DNA of 64,000 bases from Scopulariopsis brevicaulis (taxonomy: Eukaryota > Ascomycota > Sordariomycetes > Microascales > Microascaceae), in the NCBI GenBank assembly GCA_017657125.1, contig JAGFNX010000096.1:19614-83613 (forward strand). Reading direction: 5' to 3'. The position numbers and the translations under genes were made by a program. The notes under the pieces were generated by a model. That model did not search any database. It saw only the letters and a program-made list of their open reading frames with translations, and was not told where the DNA came from. Numbering within the stretch: position 1 is the first letter of the stretch; each line of letters begins with the position of its first letter. Positions 20,668 to 31,119 of the stretch are shown here, piece by piece.

Positions 20668-21938
20668 ATGGCGACACAGACCGAGACCAAGGCGCCCCCG
20701 AAGCGCACCTTTGCCTCCAAGTTTGAGAGCAAGGACCTCATCACCTTTGACGAGAACAAAGTCTACGGCGACTGGAGGGACGAGCTCCACAAGAACGGCT
20801 GCGTGCTCATCAAGGGCGCTATCAGTAAGGAGCGCGCCAAGTACTACGCGGACAAGCAGACGCAGTGGCTCAAGAATTTTGAGCTGGGGTTCGACGAAAA
20901 TGACCCTAAGACCTGGACGGCGGAGAACCTGCCTGTTAGCTTCAAGGGAGGGTGAGTTTATCCGTTTCGATCTTCCGTTTCGTGTCCGCCTTCCATGGCT
21001 TACAATACGTCTTACGAAGGATGTACTTTGCCTACGCCTCTCCGCATGAGAAGATGGCCTGGGAGGCCCGTACTGAGCCGGCCATTATCGAAGTCTTCGA
21101 GAAGTTATGGGGCACCAAAGAGCTCATCTGCTCATTTGACGGCATGAACATTTCGATGCCGAACAGGGAGGACGTCAAGTGGAGCCCCTGGCCGCACTGC
21201 GACCAGAACCCCCGACGCCTCGGGTAAGTTCGATTCCCATATACCACCGTACCCCAAGGCGAGATTGGGGTGAAGTGGTTCTGGACACGCTGACACAGAT
21301 ACTGGCAATAGCATGCAAGCAGTCCAGGGCCTCCTTAACTATGCGCCCAACGGCCCCAAGGACGGCGGCCTCATGCTAATGAAGGGCTCTTCCAAGCTCT
21401 TCAACGAGTTCTTCGCCCAGAAGCGCGAGTCTGCCGACCACGAGGACGCCCCTCCCCCAGAGCTCGAATACATGGACCTCTTCCTCTTCAGCGAGAGGGA
21501 CGTCAAGTGGTTTGAGGACCGCGGGTGCGAGCTCATCAAGGTTAACATGGAGCCCGGCGACTTTGTTCTCTGGGACTCGAGGACCATGCACTACGCGCGG
21601 CTCCCGGAGGGGGACCAGATCCGGCATGTGCAGTACATTTGCATGACGCCGCGCCAGTTCGCCGATGAGGAGGCGCTGGAGGCGAAGAAGTTTTGCTTTG
21701 AGAATTACATTGGCACTACGCACTGGCCGCACTGGTGAGCCTTTACCCGGTCCTCTACTAAATAATCTTTGTTGGATGTTTCGCTGACGCCACGTCTCTC
21801 GCATCTAGCAACATTCGTCCCGCCGCCGAAAAGCCAATGCGCGGCGACGAGGTCTGCCCTAAGTACAGGACGGAGCCGTTTGAGAAGCCCATTGTCACGG
21901 ATACGGTGCTGAGGTTGGCGGGAGTCAAGCCATACTAG
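20668..21938 (+). CDS. PhyH-type Fe(II)/2-oxoglutarate dioxygenase 2, 346 aa
   Basis: Exons are 20668-20951, 21020-21223, 21312-21734 and 21809-21938, all in frame. The iron ligands are H154-x-D156 in WPHCDQNP and H256 in WDSRTMHYA. The block NYAPNGPKDGGLMLMKG and the C-terminal GTTHWPH are shared with dioxygenase 1. The N-terminal helix region (YGDWRDELHKNGCVLIKGA) also aligns with its paralogue (FGDWRDDLIRDGYAIVKGA). The intron after the WDSR region of dioxygenase 1 is absent here. A different intron follows the HxD motif, so the duplication is not recent. Expected to be a cytosolic oxygenase using 2-oxoglutarate. It probably acts in the same pathway as its paralogue or in a later step, which is inference from the shared motif and neighbourhood. 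Confidence 0.92.
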
Positions 21939-23054
21939 GCTCTAGGTTAGCGATAGGAAGCCGGGGTGAGACCTGCCCTTTGAAATGACGGGAAAGGGAC
22001 TTCTGGTATACGATCGGGGAATACCAACAAGCAGACACCCTTTGTATGGCATCATAGATATACCTCAATTCCGGATCTTGATATTTGGCAATGCCGTTTA
22101 TTCCGTGCCTTGAGTATTCAGGTGAAATCGTTTTGCTTCTCGGACTATCGAGACATGGTTAAAACGGGCATAACTGAGATTCCCAAGCTCCGTACTTACG
22201 AACTACCTACTTCCTGACTTCTCTTACAGGGTACAAAGCCTTGATGCTCTTTCGCTATTCTGTCATCGAAGCCTACGGAGGCCATGCGGGTACTACAGCA
22301 CACGATAGTCACAATCAAGTCTCCTGCTGGGCTAAAGGTTGCCGGTCCCTCGGTAACTGTTATGGCCCCAAATGTGTCGTAGGAAGGCCTCTGCTTACAT
22401 TTTCGATTCGTTACACAGTGTGAAGGTGAAGGCGTCGGACCTCAACGTCCAAGCGGTCTGTCCTCCCCCACGCCGAGGGTGGCAGTGCTTCCGCACGAGC
22501 GTGTCCCCGGGGTACATCCAGAAACCATGATTTAGGCTTTAACCTGGTGCTCTCCTTCGCATCGGCTAGCGCAAATCGGGAAAGTATTGGCCGTGGGCGG
22601 CACTTGATGGCGGGAAATGTGAGCTTAATCCGACTATTGGCAACACGATGGCCGGGCACCTTTCCTCTTTTGTGCGTGCTCGGTTGAAAACGTCAGCAGC
22701 CGAGCGGCTTCGGTTCAACCAGCACCCCCTCGGTTCAATGTGTTTCGGCTCCACACGAGCACGGAGTCAGGGCATGGCTAATACAATGGCGCCGATTGGC
22801 GGGCTTCAATATAGATGGTGAGGGGAACATGCATTTGACGTCTGGGGTAGTCTGGGGTCCGGGGTCTGGGGTTTGGATTCCCCGGGTTGTGGGGAAATGA
22901 ATACCTCTATAAAAACTGCTAGATTCTCACCCTTTGAGATGGTGAAGGCTGTGCCAAAGCTTCTGAGAGCGACAGGAGCAGGCACTCTCACCCCATTGTT
23001 CTCTCATCACCACACACCTATTTCCAGCGCCACAGTCTTATATTCCACGCGAGG
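21939..23054. other. Intergenic, 1.1 kb, promoter of MFS gene 1
   Basis: No gene recognised. It contains degenerate CGGTTCA units near 22711 and 22731 and a run of TCTGGGG repeats at 22841-22874 before the MFS gene. Confidence 0.45.
22841..22874 (+). repeat. TCTGGGG short tandem-like repeat
   Basis: Three TCTGGGG units in 34 bases, about 180 bases before the ATG of the MFS gene at 23055. It may be simple sequence or a regulator binding array (CCCCAGA on the other strand). Confidence 0.6.
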
Positions 23055-25034
23055 ATGGCGCAGATAGAAAAGGAAGTTTCGCGGCCTCTCCATATCGAGG
23101 ACAACGATGTCGAGAGTGCCTTCGGCGCCGAGTCTGTGGCGAAACATGACAACACTACCTCGGTCATGGGGACGGTCAAGCTGACTGAAGGAACCATCAT
23201 CTACATTCCGGCTCCGACAGCCGACCCCCAAGGTACACATCTTTCCTTCTCCAACAGGACATCTCGGGAATACCACTGACGACCCGGGGCAGATCCTCTC
23301 AACATGGGGAAATGGCAGAAGGTGTCAATCGTGATCGTCATCTCCATTTGTGAGTCGTTGTATGCGTGCGTGAAATGTCCCAATTCTTTCTGCTGATACA
23401 TTGTCTACGCAGTTTCGACTCTCGGTCTCTCTCTTATCTCGGGCTTTGGTGGTCTGCTCGGCTTCTACATCCCAGTATATGAAGCTGCCGGAAAGGGATA
23501 CGCAGACATCACGGCCCTGATGACTTATCCCTCGCTCTTTATGTAAGTCCATTTCGGTCCGGAGCTCGGTCCAGGCGAGGCGAAATATGATATCGGCCAA
23601 GGATGATGTTTCTAACCTGCGTGGCTTCTGACAGGGGAATTGGCAATTTGATCGGCATGCCGATAGCGTACGCTGTTGGGCGAAGAATCGTGCTGCTTCT
23701 CTCGACTGTCGTGATGATTGTAGGGGCCGCGATGTGTGCTGTGGCTGACAACTACGATTTCCACTTGTGGTCGAGATGCCTGCTGGGCATTGCCGCTGGA
23801 CAGAGCGAAGCACTAGTCCCCATGATAACTCAGGTATAGCTCACACCAATGTGTTTCCTGGAGTCTGAAATCGTTATTCCACTCAGTTATCTTTGCTAAT
23901 CCATACGTACAGGAGATCTTCTTCCTACACGAGCGCAGCCAAGGCCTCATGATCCAACAAACAGTTCAAGTCACCCTTACCACCGTCTGGGTGCTATTCG
24001 CCAGCCCCATCGCGGACGCAATCACGCCCGAGTGGTGGTATGGCCTCGGCGGCGTCCTGGCGGGCGTCCAGCTATTCATGGCCTTCTTCTTGGTCCCTGA
24101 GACCAAGTATGAACGCCCATTGTCTTCGTATCAAGAATCCGGCTCGGATTCAGAGTCGGGTGCTCAGCGAATCTGCACAGAAAAGCCGCCTCTTGACACC
24201 GTGAACTTTACGCCCCGAACCTTCAAAAGCAATCTCCGCCTGTGGGTCGGTACTCCGGACTGGGGACTGGGCTGGCGTACATTTCGTGTGAGTACACATC
24301 GTACATCAACCCTTTACGCCCATCTTTGAACCTTAAGTGCTGACTTGAAGTGAAAGCAAACATTCGAGCTCGTCCTGTATCCGCAGGTATTCTGGGCAAT
24401 GTGCCTCAACGGGCTCACTCTCGGCTGCAACATCGGGATCGGGACCACCTACGGCCACATCCTGACCAGCGCCCCCTACAACTGGCCCCAGTCGTCGGTG
24501 AGCTACGTCAACTGCGGCCAGATTGTCACGGCCCTAGTCGCCCTCCCGATTTTCGGCTACGGCTCGGACAAGGTCATCAAGCTGTTCGCCAACCGCCGAG
24601 ACGGCCTGCACGAGCCCGAGACCCGCCTCATCCCCCTCATCTTCCCTATGATCGTGGGAGTCCTGACCGCCGTTCTCTATGGTCAGGCCGCGACGCACAC
24701 AGACCGGTACCACTGGTTCACCTACGCCTGGTCCATCGCCGCATACTACTTTTGCTTCGTCGGGGCGAACATCGTCGCCATCACGTATCTGCTGGACAGT
24801 TACCCCACGCGCGCCGGGCCCTTGCTCATTATCATCTGCGCCTTTAGAGGTATTATCTCTTTCGGCGTCAGCTACGGCATTACCCCCATGACGGATTCTC
24901 TAGGCTTCGACGGTGGTTTTGGCCTCTTTGGCGGGTTGACTGCGGCTTTTGGGTTCCTTGGTATTGCGGTTTACTTCTACGGCAAGAGATTGCGTGCTTT
25001 AACTGGAAGATTTACAAAGGACAAGGCAGAGTAA
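23055..25034 (+). CDS. MFS transporter 1 (DHA1-like, 12 helices), 538 aa
   Basis: Exons are 23055-23232, 23293-23349, 23413-23542, 23635-23833, 23913-24287 and 24357-25034; all joins keep frame. A soluble N-terminus of about 65 residues leads into DPLNMGKWQK and helix 1. The helix 2-3 region reads GIGNLIGMPIAYAVGRR, the usual MFS GxxxDxxGRR site in a variant form. A central loop with an acidic Ser-rich stretch follows, then six more helices ending in YFYGKRLR. Members of this fungal group export or import small organic compounds at the plasma membrane. It resembles the MFS gene at 35025 in sequence and in two intron positions. It lies between dioxygenase 2 and a second MFS gene. Confidence 0.92.
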
Positions 25035-26007
25035 AACTACCAAGCTTTTCTGGATTTGGGGATCGAGGTCGCACCCTCACTCAGCCTCTGGAGCCCATCG
25101 AGCTCCACCCGTCGCGCAGAAGTACTTTCATCACCGGGTTGATAGCGTATCCTCTCTAGGAGTCTTTTTCTCACGTATGAAAGGGATAGCAGCGGTATAA
25201 AACTATTCAGAATGGCTCAGGACTCGCTGTTTATTTCTCAACACACTGTTTTGCAGACCTGCCTAAGTTTTACTTCATCAACGAGAACGTTTATAACGCT
25301 GTTCACCATTGTTTTCGACTGTTACTATGAGGTAGATTCCCACCCAGAACTTTCTCATAGATGCGTCCGGGGGAATTGTTCATTATTACATCGCAACGCC
25401 TCACTATGACTCCGAACATAAAGGCTGCTGACGGTTGCCCTTTTACCCTAGACACTCTTCTTAGCATTTCCCTTCTCTTTTCCCTTGACCGTTTTTCACC
25501 CTCTGCCAAATCCTGTCGTCGTCGCCGAGTACGGCGAGTCTTGGGCGCAGTACGCCCAGGACGGGAAACAACACAATCTTGCCGGTCGGGAGGCTAACAG
25601 AGGCAGACGTGCTGATTCTGCGACCGCTTGCCTGTACCAACCTAGAATAAAAAAAAGGGTCTATTAGTTTTCAGCATTTCTCCGTGCGATTCTAGATAAG
25701 GACGTGGCGAGGGTTAGAGGGGAAGAGCGGCTGAGGAAGGCGAGCGAGATAGGGGCGGCGAGAGGTGGTAAGATGGGCTTGGGGAGTGCTGGACCCCGAG
25801 CTCGATCCGGCGCTGGTAAATGGAAAGGTCGTACCTCCTGATTTCCCACAAGCATGTTAATTAGCACGAATATAGCCACCGGGGAGCAGATTGTTGGCCT
25901 GGTACTCGGATAAAGACGGTTCGGCGGTATGTTTACACCGTGTGTCGTATATCTCAGCCTTTTTCCCTTGACGTATAGCCAGCTAATCTTCCTCCACGCC
26001 GCAGACT
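25035..26007. other. Intergenic
   Basis: No gene recognised. The upstream side of the decayed gene at 26008 may begin in this stretch. Confidence 0.4.
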
Positions 26008-26500
26008 ATGGTTATTAACTTCACGGACAAGTACGCGCGCGTTGTCCAGGGCGCCCTCATCCGCCCTGATCATGATCCCTCTATTGTGGAGCTGCGCGTC
26101 TCCGTGCCCGACACCCTGCGCTACGTCAACGATCACGGCAGGTTCAAACCCGACGTCTGGATGCAGATATTGCACTGAACCTTTTGTCGCGCCATCACGG
26201 CCATGGAGGGCCGCGTTGACACCGGAAATGCGCCGGGCGCTGCTCCCGGGGAAGCGGATGTCAAGGTCGTCATCGTACCCAAGGTCAGGATCGAGAAGAC
26301 GGATAACGCCCCGGAGATTGGCAAGGATGATACGTTGCGCTAGGCGAGCAAGTCGACTGCCGCCTCGTCGGCTGCGGCGCGGAAGTAGACGCAAATGGTG
26401 ATTAGGGCTGATGACCACGGCAGGAGGAGATCTGCGTACTGGCCAGATCCGTCAACATCGTCGGGTTCCTCGTCGGGTTCCTCGTCGGGTTCGTCTTCGG
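26008..26500 (+). pseudogene. Decayed gene of unknown family
   Basis: One plus-strand frame stays protein-like over about 490 bases but is broken by stops at 26176, 26341 and further on near 26386. The first piece (56 codons from ATG 26008) has charged, regularly alternating sequence such as DHDPSIVELRVSVPDTLRY. The second reads AITAMEGRVD and VKVVIVPKVRIEKTD. The end carries three Ser-Ser-Gly-Ser repeats before a stop. Two of the stops are TAG codons that would be Gln if C had not become T, as repeat-induced point mutation produces. Codon-position GC bias persists across the stops, so this looks like a recently dead gene. I do not recognise the family. Parts could also be separate exons. Confidence 0.5.
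26458..26499 (+). repeat. 12-base tandem repeat (TCGTCGGGTTCC)
   Basis: Three near-perfect units, the last running into TCGTCTTCGGAC. In the frame of the decayed gene it encodes Ser-Ser-Gly-Ser repeats. Confidence 0.75.
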
Positions 26501-27523
26501 ACTGAACGCGGCAGGACAGGGCACGCGATATGATGTAATGATTGTATGTAGTACTAGTTGTCTGTGGGTCTAGACTGGTGCTGGGATAGTGTTGTAACGT
26601 GGAGTTCACATGAGAATACGTGCTTTACTTTATTCTCCCGGTCCCTTGATTCCATTACTGCAACTCTCGTCAAGTCCTCGGCAGGCGCTACCCTGATGCT
26701 TTCTGTGGAAGGTAGCTTGAGGATGGTTCTGTGAGCAGAGAATATCGCCTTGTATCCCAGGGAGTGTCTGGCTTTTGGTGATGTATCGAGTGCGCTAGCA
26801 TGTCTTGAGGAGAGTCTTGGCAGGGGATGATCCGGAGGGTGGCTGAGGAGATATTTGACGAATAGACCAAGAAGGAGACATGGTTGAGAACTTCCGTGCC
26901 AAAGTTTAACGCGGGGTTTGGAACATGGTCTACGCATGTTGGTCTTGGCCGTGAGAATCTGAATATTCTGCCATGCTTTGGACCGACATCTAGAGGCCAA
27001 ATAGCATTGCTCATCGCACGAATCGTCGCAAAACCTTGGGCCCGTGAGGAGGTAAGAAAGTAGTGTAGCGAAATTTTAGTGCAGAGGAGCCTGTGTAGCT
27101 CGTATGCTACGCGAGGTATATCCGATACCGTGATACCGGCTCTCTTATGCACAACATGGAAGGAGTAGCCGCTACCCATCCAGGTATTCCCTTGTGTTAG
27201 TTCGGCTCACGAAATCCGAGCCGAACCGAGTCGGTTTGGACCGGCGCCTGCAGTCCGCAAGCACTAACTGGGCCACAAAGGCGGCGATCAGAAATTACAC
27301 CCAAGAAATTCCCCCCAACAATTCACAGACATCTACTGTATCTTTAGGGCGTATAGCTATGTAAGTGTGGAAGGTCAAGTCGTAGCTAGTGTCCGCGTTC
27401 TATAGCTCTCAACATTTCGTCTTTTTGTTCGTAAACGAACATATCTTTGCCTAAGTTACGACGGCTAATCGAAATACGAAAAGGCTTGATAGCATCCCAC
27501 CGGATCACACTCGCTCTACCAGC
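26501..27523. other. Intergenic, promoter of MFS gene 2
   Basis: No gene recognised; minus-strand open frames at 26554-27179 overlap each other and lack family features. The shared motif occurs at 27221. Confidence 0.45.
27221..27230 (+). promoter_or_regulatory. CCGAACCGAG motif upstream of MFS gene 2
   Basis: Part of the longer string CCGAGCCGAACCGAGTCGG, 293 bases before the ATG at 27524. The 10-mer is identical to the copies before the regulator and both dioxygenases. Confidence 0.45.
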
Positions 27524-29161
27524 ATGGCAGACTCCAGTGATACAGTCACTGTGCACGACGAGGCGAAAGCTCAAACATCGATTCCGGAGGACCAGGAAAA
27601 GTCCCCTGGGCTACAGATGGGCGCGCTCCGTCGTCGCATGTTAATGCTATCCCTATGTCTGACCCTCTTCCTATCCGCCCTGGACGTAACAATTGTCGCA
27701 ACCGCCCTCCCAACCATCGCGAGCACCCTAAGCGCCAGCGCCGCCCAATACGCCTGGGTCGGTAGCGCCTACACCCTGGCCTCGACCTCCTCCACACCAA
27801 TATGGGCGAAGTTCTCCGACATTTTTGGGCGGAAGCCCGTGATAATAGTCGCCAACGGCGCGTTCATGGCCGGCAGCCTGGTCGCGGCGCTCGCACCTAC
27901 CATAACGGCGCTGATCGGTGGTAGGGTCCTGCAGGGGCTGGGCGGGGGCGGAATGCTCGTCCTCGTCACCATCATCATCGGGGACCTCTTTGAGTTGAAG
28001 GAGAGGGCAAAGTACTACGGGCTCACGGCCTTGGTATACGCGGTCGCGAGTGCCGTCGGGCCTGTTCTTGGGGGCGTATTCACGCAGGTGATCGGCTGGC
28101 GATGGTGTTGTAAGTTCCTCGCAAACTATCCCATTACACGGCCCTTATAATAACAACTTGTATCAGTCTGGATAAATCTGCCCTTTGAGGTGCTATCCCT
28201 TCTAGTTCTTGTCCCAATGCTGCGTCTCAAGTCACCAACGGTTCCTTTTGCCGAAGGTCTAATGGCCCTGGACTGGATCGGCTCTGTCATTATCGTCGGA
28301 GGCACGATATGCTTTCTCCTGGGTCTTGAGACTGGCGCATCTGGAAACCATGGCTGGAGATCGGCAATGGTCATATGCCTTATCACATTCGGCGTCGTAC
28401 TTCTCGTGGCATTCTTCGTCTACGAGGCTAAACTAGCTAAGAACCCCATCATTCCCAGTCACATCTTCGCCAAGTCTACCAATATCGCCGCGTTCTCTAC
28501 GGCTTGTCTTCAAAGTTTTGTCTTCATCGCCTACGACTACTTCCTGCCGCTTTACTTCCAGGTCGTGCTGGATTTCAAGCCGCTCATCTCCGGTGTCTCG
28601 CTCTTTGCCCTCGTCATCCCCCTATCGCTCGCGACGATGTCGACCGGGCTGTTCGTGGCGCGGACGGGCAATTACCTTCTGCCCACTAGAGCAGCGGCTG
28701 TAATAATGATCCTCGGGACGGGGCTTTTCATCAGCTTCGATGTGACGACCAGCTGGCCCAAGAACATCCTGTACCTAATCGTTGCTGGTGTCGGTGCAGG
28801 CCCACTGTTCCAGGCGCCAATGATCGCGCTTCAGACCCACGTTAAGCCGGTCGATGTTGCCGCGGCCATGTCCGCCTTCACTTTCATGAGGAGCCTGTTC
28901 TCGTCCGCTTCGATAGTTGTGGGGAGCGTTATCTTGCAGAGGTCATTGCCGGGAGACGGACTCACTCTGGGACACAATCAAGGAGAATCCGGAGAAACAG
29001 CTAGCCGTGAGGACACCGGTCACTATGTGACTGCTCTGCGTACCATGTGGACAGTGTATACCTCTATCTGCGGCCTCATGTTGCTAGTCACATTCTTCGT
29101 CAGGAAGGCCGATGGCAAGAGCAGTGAGGTAAACTCGGAAAGCGGGACAGAGGGAAAATGA
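27524..29161 (+). CDS. MFS transporter 2 (DHA2, 14 helices), 526 aa
   Basis: Exons are 27524-28109 and 28167-29161; the 57-base intron joins the end of helix 6 to FWINLPFE in frame. The signature LSALDVTIVATALPTIAS (motif D1) and the WVGSAYTLASTSSTPIWAKFSDIFGRK stretch define the drug:H+ antiporter-2 group, which includes many toxin and secondary-metabolite exporters of filamentous fungi. GGxLQGLGGGG-type and AVGPVLGG-type motifs are also present (motif C region GPVLGGVF). Length and 14 expected helices are normal. It should export small molecules at the plasma membrane and may export the product of the neighbouring enzymes. It is co-oriented with MFS gene 1 and converges with the FAD monooxygenase. 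Confidence 0.95.
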
Positions 29162-29805
29162 GAGTAGTTACAATGGAGAATCGAAGATACGGGCGCTCTT
29201 ACTAGACAGGCTAAACAGTGTAAGCCATCGTGTAGACTCAATAACTTAGAGTAGCCTGAGTATGGAGAAAATTGTAACACAACCAAGATACCCTACTGTG
29301 CCCTGACTAGCCCGTGAGACCAGAACCTAACCGCAAGCTTACACTTAACCGTCCCGTACTCCACTATCACCACTATCACCACTAAGCAACATTAGTCCCC
29401 CTATCGCAGTCCAGCCTCGGTGAGACGCTGGGATTGGGCGAGTGTCCCTTCGGTTCAACCGGATTGTGATGCCCCTCGCTCATGGGTCTCTCTTGATTAT
29501 GTAGTCAAGTCTACTATCAACTCTTTGTTCGCTAAGCTGTAGTTGAGCCGGTCCGATCTGAACGAGTGGTAAGAATTGCAGGATGCGATTCCTCGCGTAG
29601 GCGCATTGGAAACCATATTATTCTGCAGTATAACCCTGTCCCATTTCCTTTAGTATCCTCTTCCTTCTCCCTACACCGAACTATGGAAAAGCGGTACATT
29701 GGCGGGGAAAGTTGTCACCACATACTTGAGAAAGATTCACCTGGAGACAGAGTGCACATAGATAAGTTGCATCAGGAGATCATGCTTGGTGATGTGTATC
29801 CATGT
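29162..29805. other. Convergent intergenic between MFS gene 2 and the monooxygenase
   Basis: Two converging 3' flanks. A small CCACTATCA tandem (nearly three units) lies at 29361-29384. No gene seen. Confidence 0.5.
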
Positions 29806-31119
29806 CTAGCTATTACCAGCAGCGAGCTTCCGTCTGCGAAGCCAATCCTCCGCACCGTCATAGTCGCAGTTGTACTTCATGAACTGTCCAGGGTCTAGAG
29901 TGACTTCGTTGGACCCACCCGACGTTCCTGGCTTGGCCTGCTGACGGCTATACCGCTGGATCAGACTGGCCCTCTCATGTCTTGCCTTCAATACTTTCTC
30001 CAACGCGTCCGTGACCTGTGTCTCGGTAGGTTTCCCTCGAACATTGGAGAAAAAGGCCTGGAGTGCCTCCCCATCCTCCACGCTCTGGCTAGCCCCCTGA
30101 CCCTGTGTGGGTAGCATAGGGTGAGCCGCGTCCCCTATCAAGATGGTCCGTCCCTTCACCCAGGTCGGTAGCGGATCCAGGTCCCTGAGCTGCCACAAGC
30201 CGATATCCGGCGCCAGGTTGAAGATGTCTCGCACCCACTGCGGGAAGTCGGCGTACGTTTCCAGGAGCTTCTTTTTGGATCCCTCCTCGACCCAAGAGTC
30301 AGTGGAGGACTTTTCCTGCATCTTTTCGTCTGGGACTAACGCCACGATCCCAAGCACCTTTCCACCGCGTCCTGGACCCATGATGATGCGTTTTTCGTGG
30401 CCGATTACCATTGTTGTTATTGGGTCCGTAGGGGTGAACACCGAAGCCGGGACATCGATTGGTCCTAGCTCTTCAATGGGAACAAGCATTCGATACGCTG
30501 AGATCCCTGTTGGAATTGCCTCGAGTGCTTCTCCGACTACTGTCGTCCGGACAATGGAGTGGATCCCATCCGCACCAATGATTAAATCAGCCGTGATCGA
30601 CTCTCCGTTCCCAAGCGTCACCGTCCCCGCTTCGGGGTCACAGGCGGCCACGGCGGCGGAAGTGCGAATATGGACAGGATTTCCCGGTAATTCAGTACTG
30701 GTGGCCGCGTCCCTTAGCCCCTGGTGCAGGTCTTGTCGGTGATACAACACGCGGTCAGCGCCGAACATGGACGAGTCGAGCCGGATTTCGTTGACAACGT
30801 CACCGGCGGTGTTAACAATGCGGAAACACCGGTCATTCATAGGCTCCGCCGAGAGAAGGAACTTGTCGAGGTCTAATGCCGAAACTATCTTCGAGGCATT
30901 GGGCTGTAGGGAAATGAGCGCGCCCGTTTCGTGGAGCATGCGGGACCGCTCGAGGACCGTGATGTGGCGATCTTCTGCGCGTAGCGCGATTGCCTGTAAC
31001 TTCTGTTAGTGCCGATGCCGCTACATATTAGGCGAGGGTTAAAGGTGTTTACTTACGGCCACGAGGCCAGCGATGCCCCCTCCGACCACCGTAATACGAA
31101 ATTCTTGGGCAGCAGGCAT
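29806..31119 (-). CDS. FAD-dependent monooxygenase (salicylate hydroxylase-like), 416 aa
   Basis: Minus-strand exons are 31119-31057 and 30993-29806. The 63-base intron (donor GTAAGT, branch CACTAAC, acceptor TTACAG) joins GGGIAGLVA to AIALRAE in frame, so the Rossmann GxGxxG at residues 13-18 is encoded in the tiny first exon. The group A flavoprotein motifs follow: LIIGADGIHSIVR (DG motif) and TILIGDAAHPMLPTQGQGASQSVED (GD motif). Such enzymes use NAD(P)H and O2 to hydroxylate aromatic or similar rings in the cytosol. The length fits the salicylate hydroxylase/PHBH group. It converges with MFS gene 2. CCGAGCCGAAGG at about 31323, some 200 bases upstream, is a degenerate copy of the shared promoter motif. 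Confidence 0.94.

Noticed and set aside
22411..22754. Minus-strand frames upstream of MFS gene 1
   Set aside because: Low-complexity frames in a promoter region, no motif.
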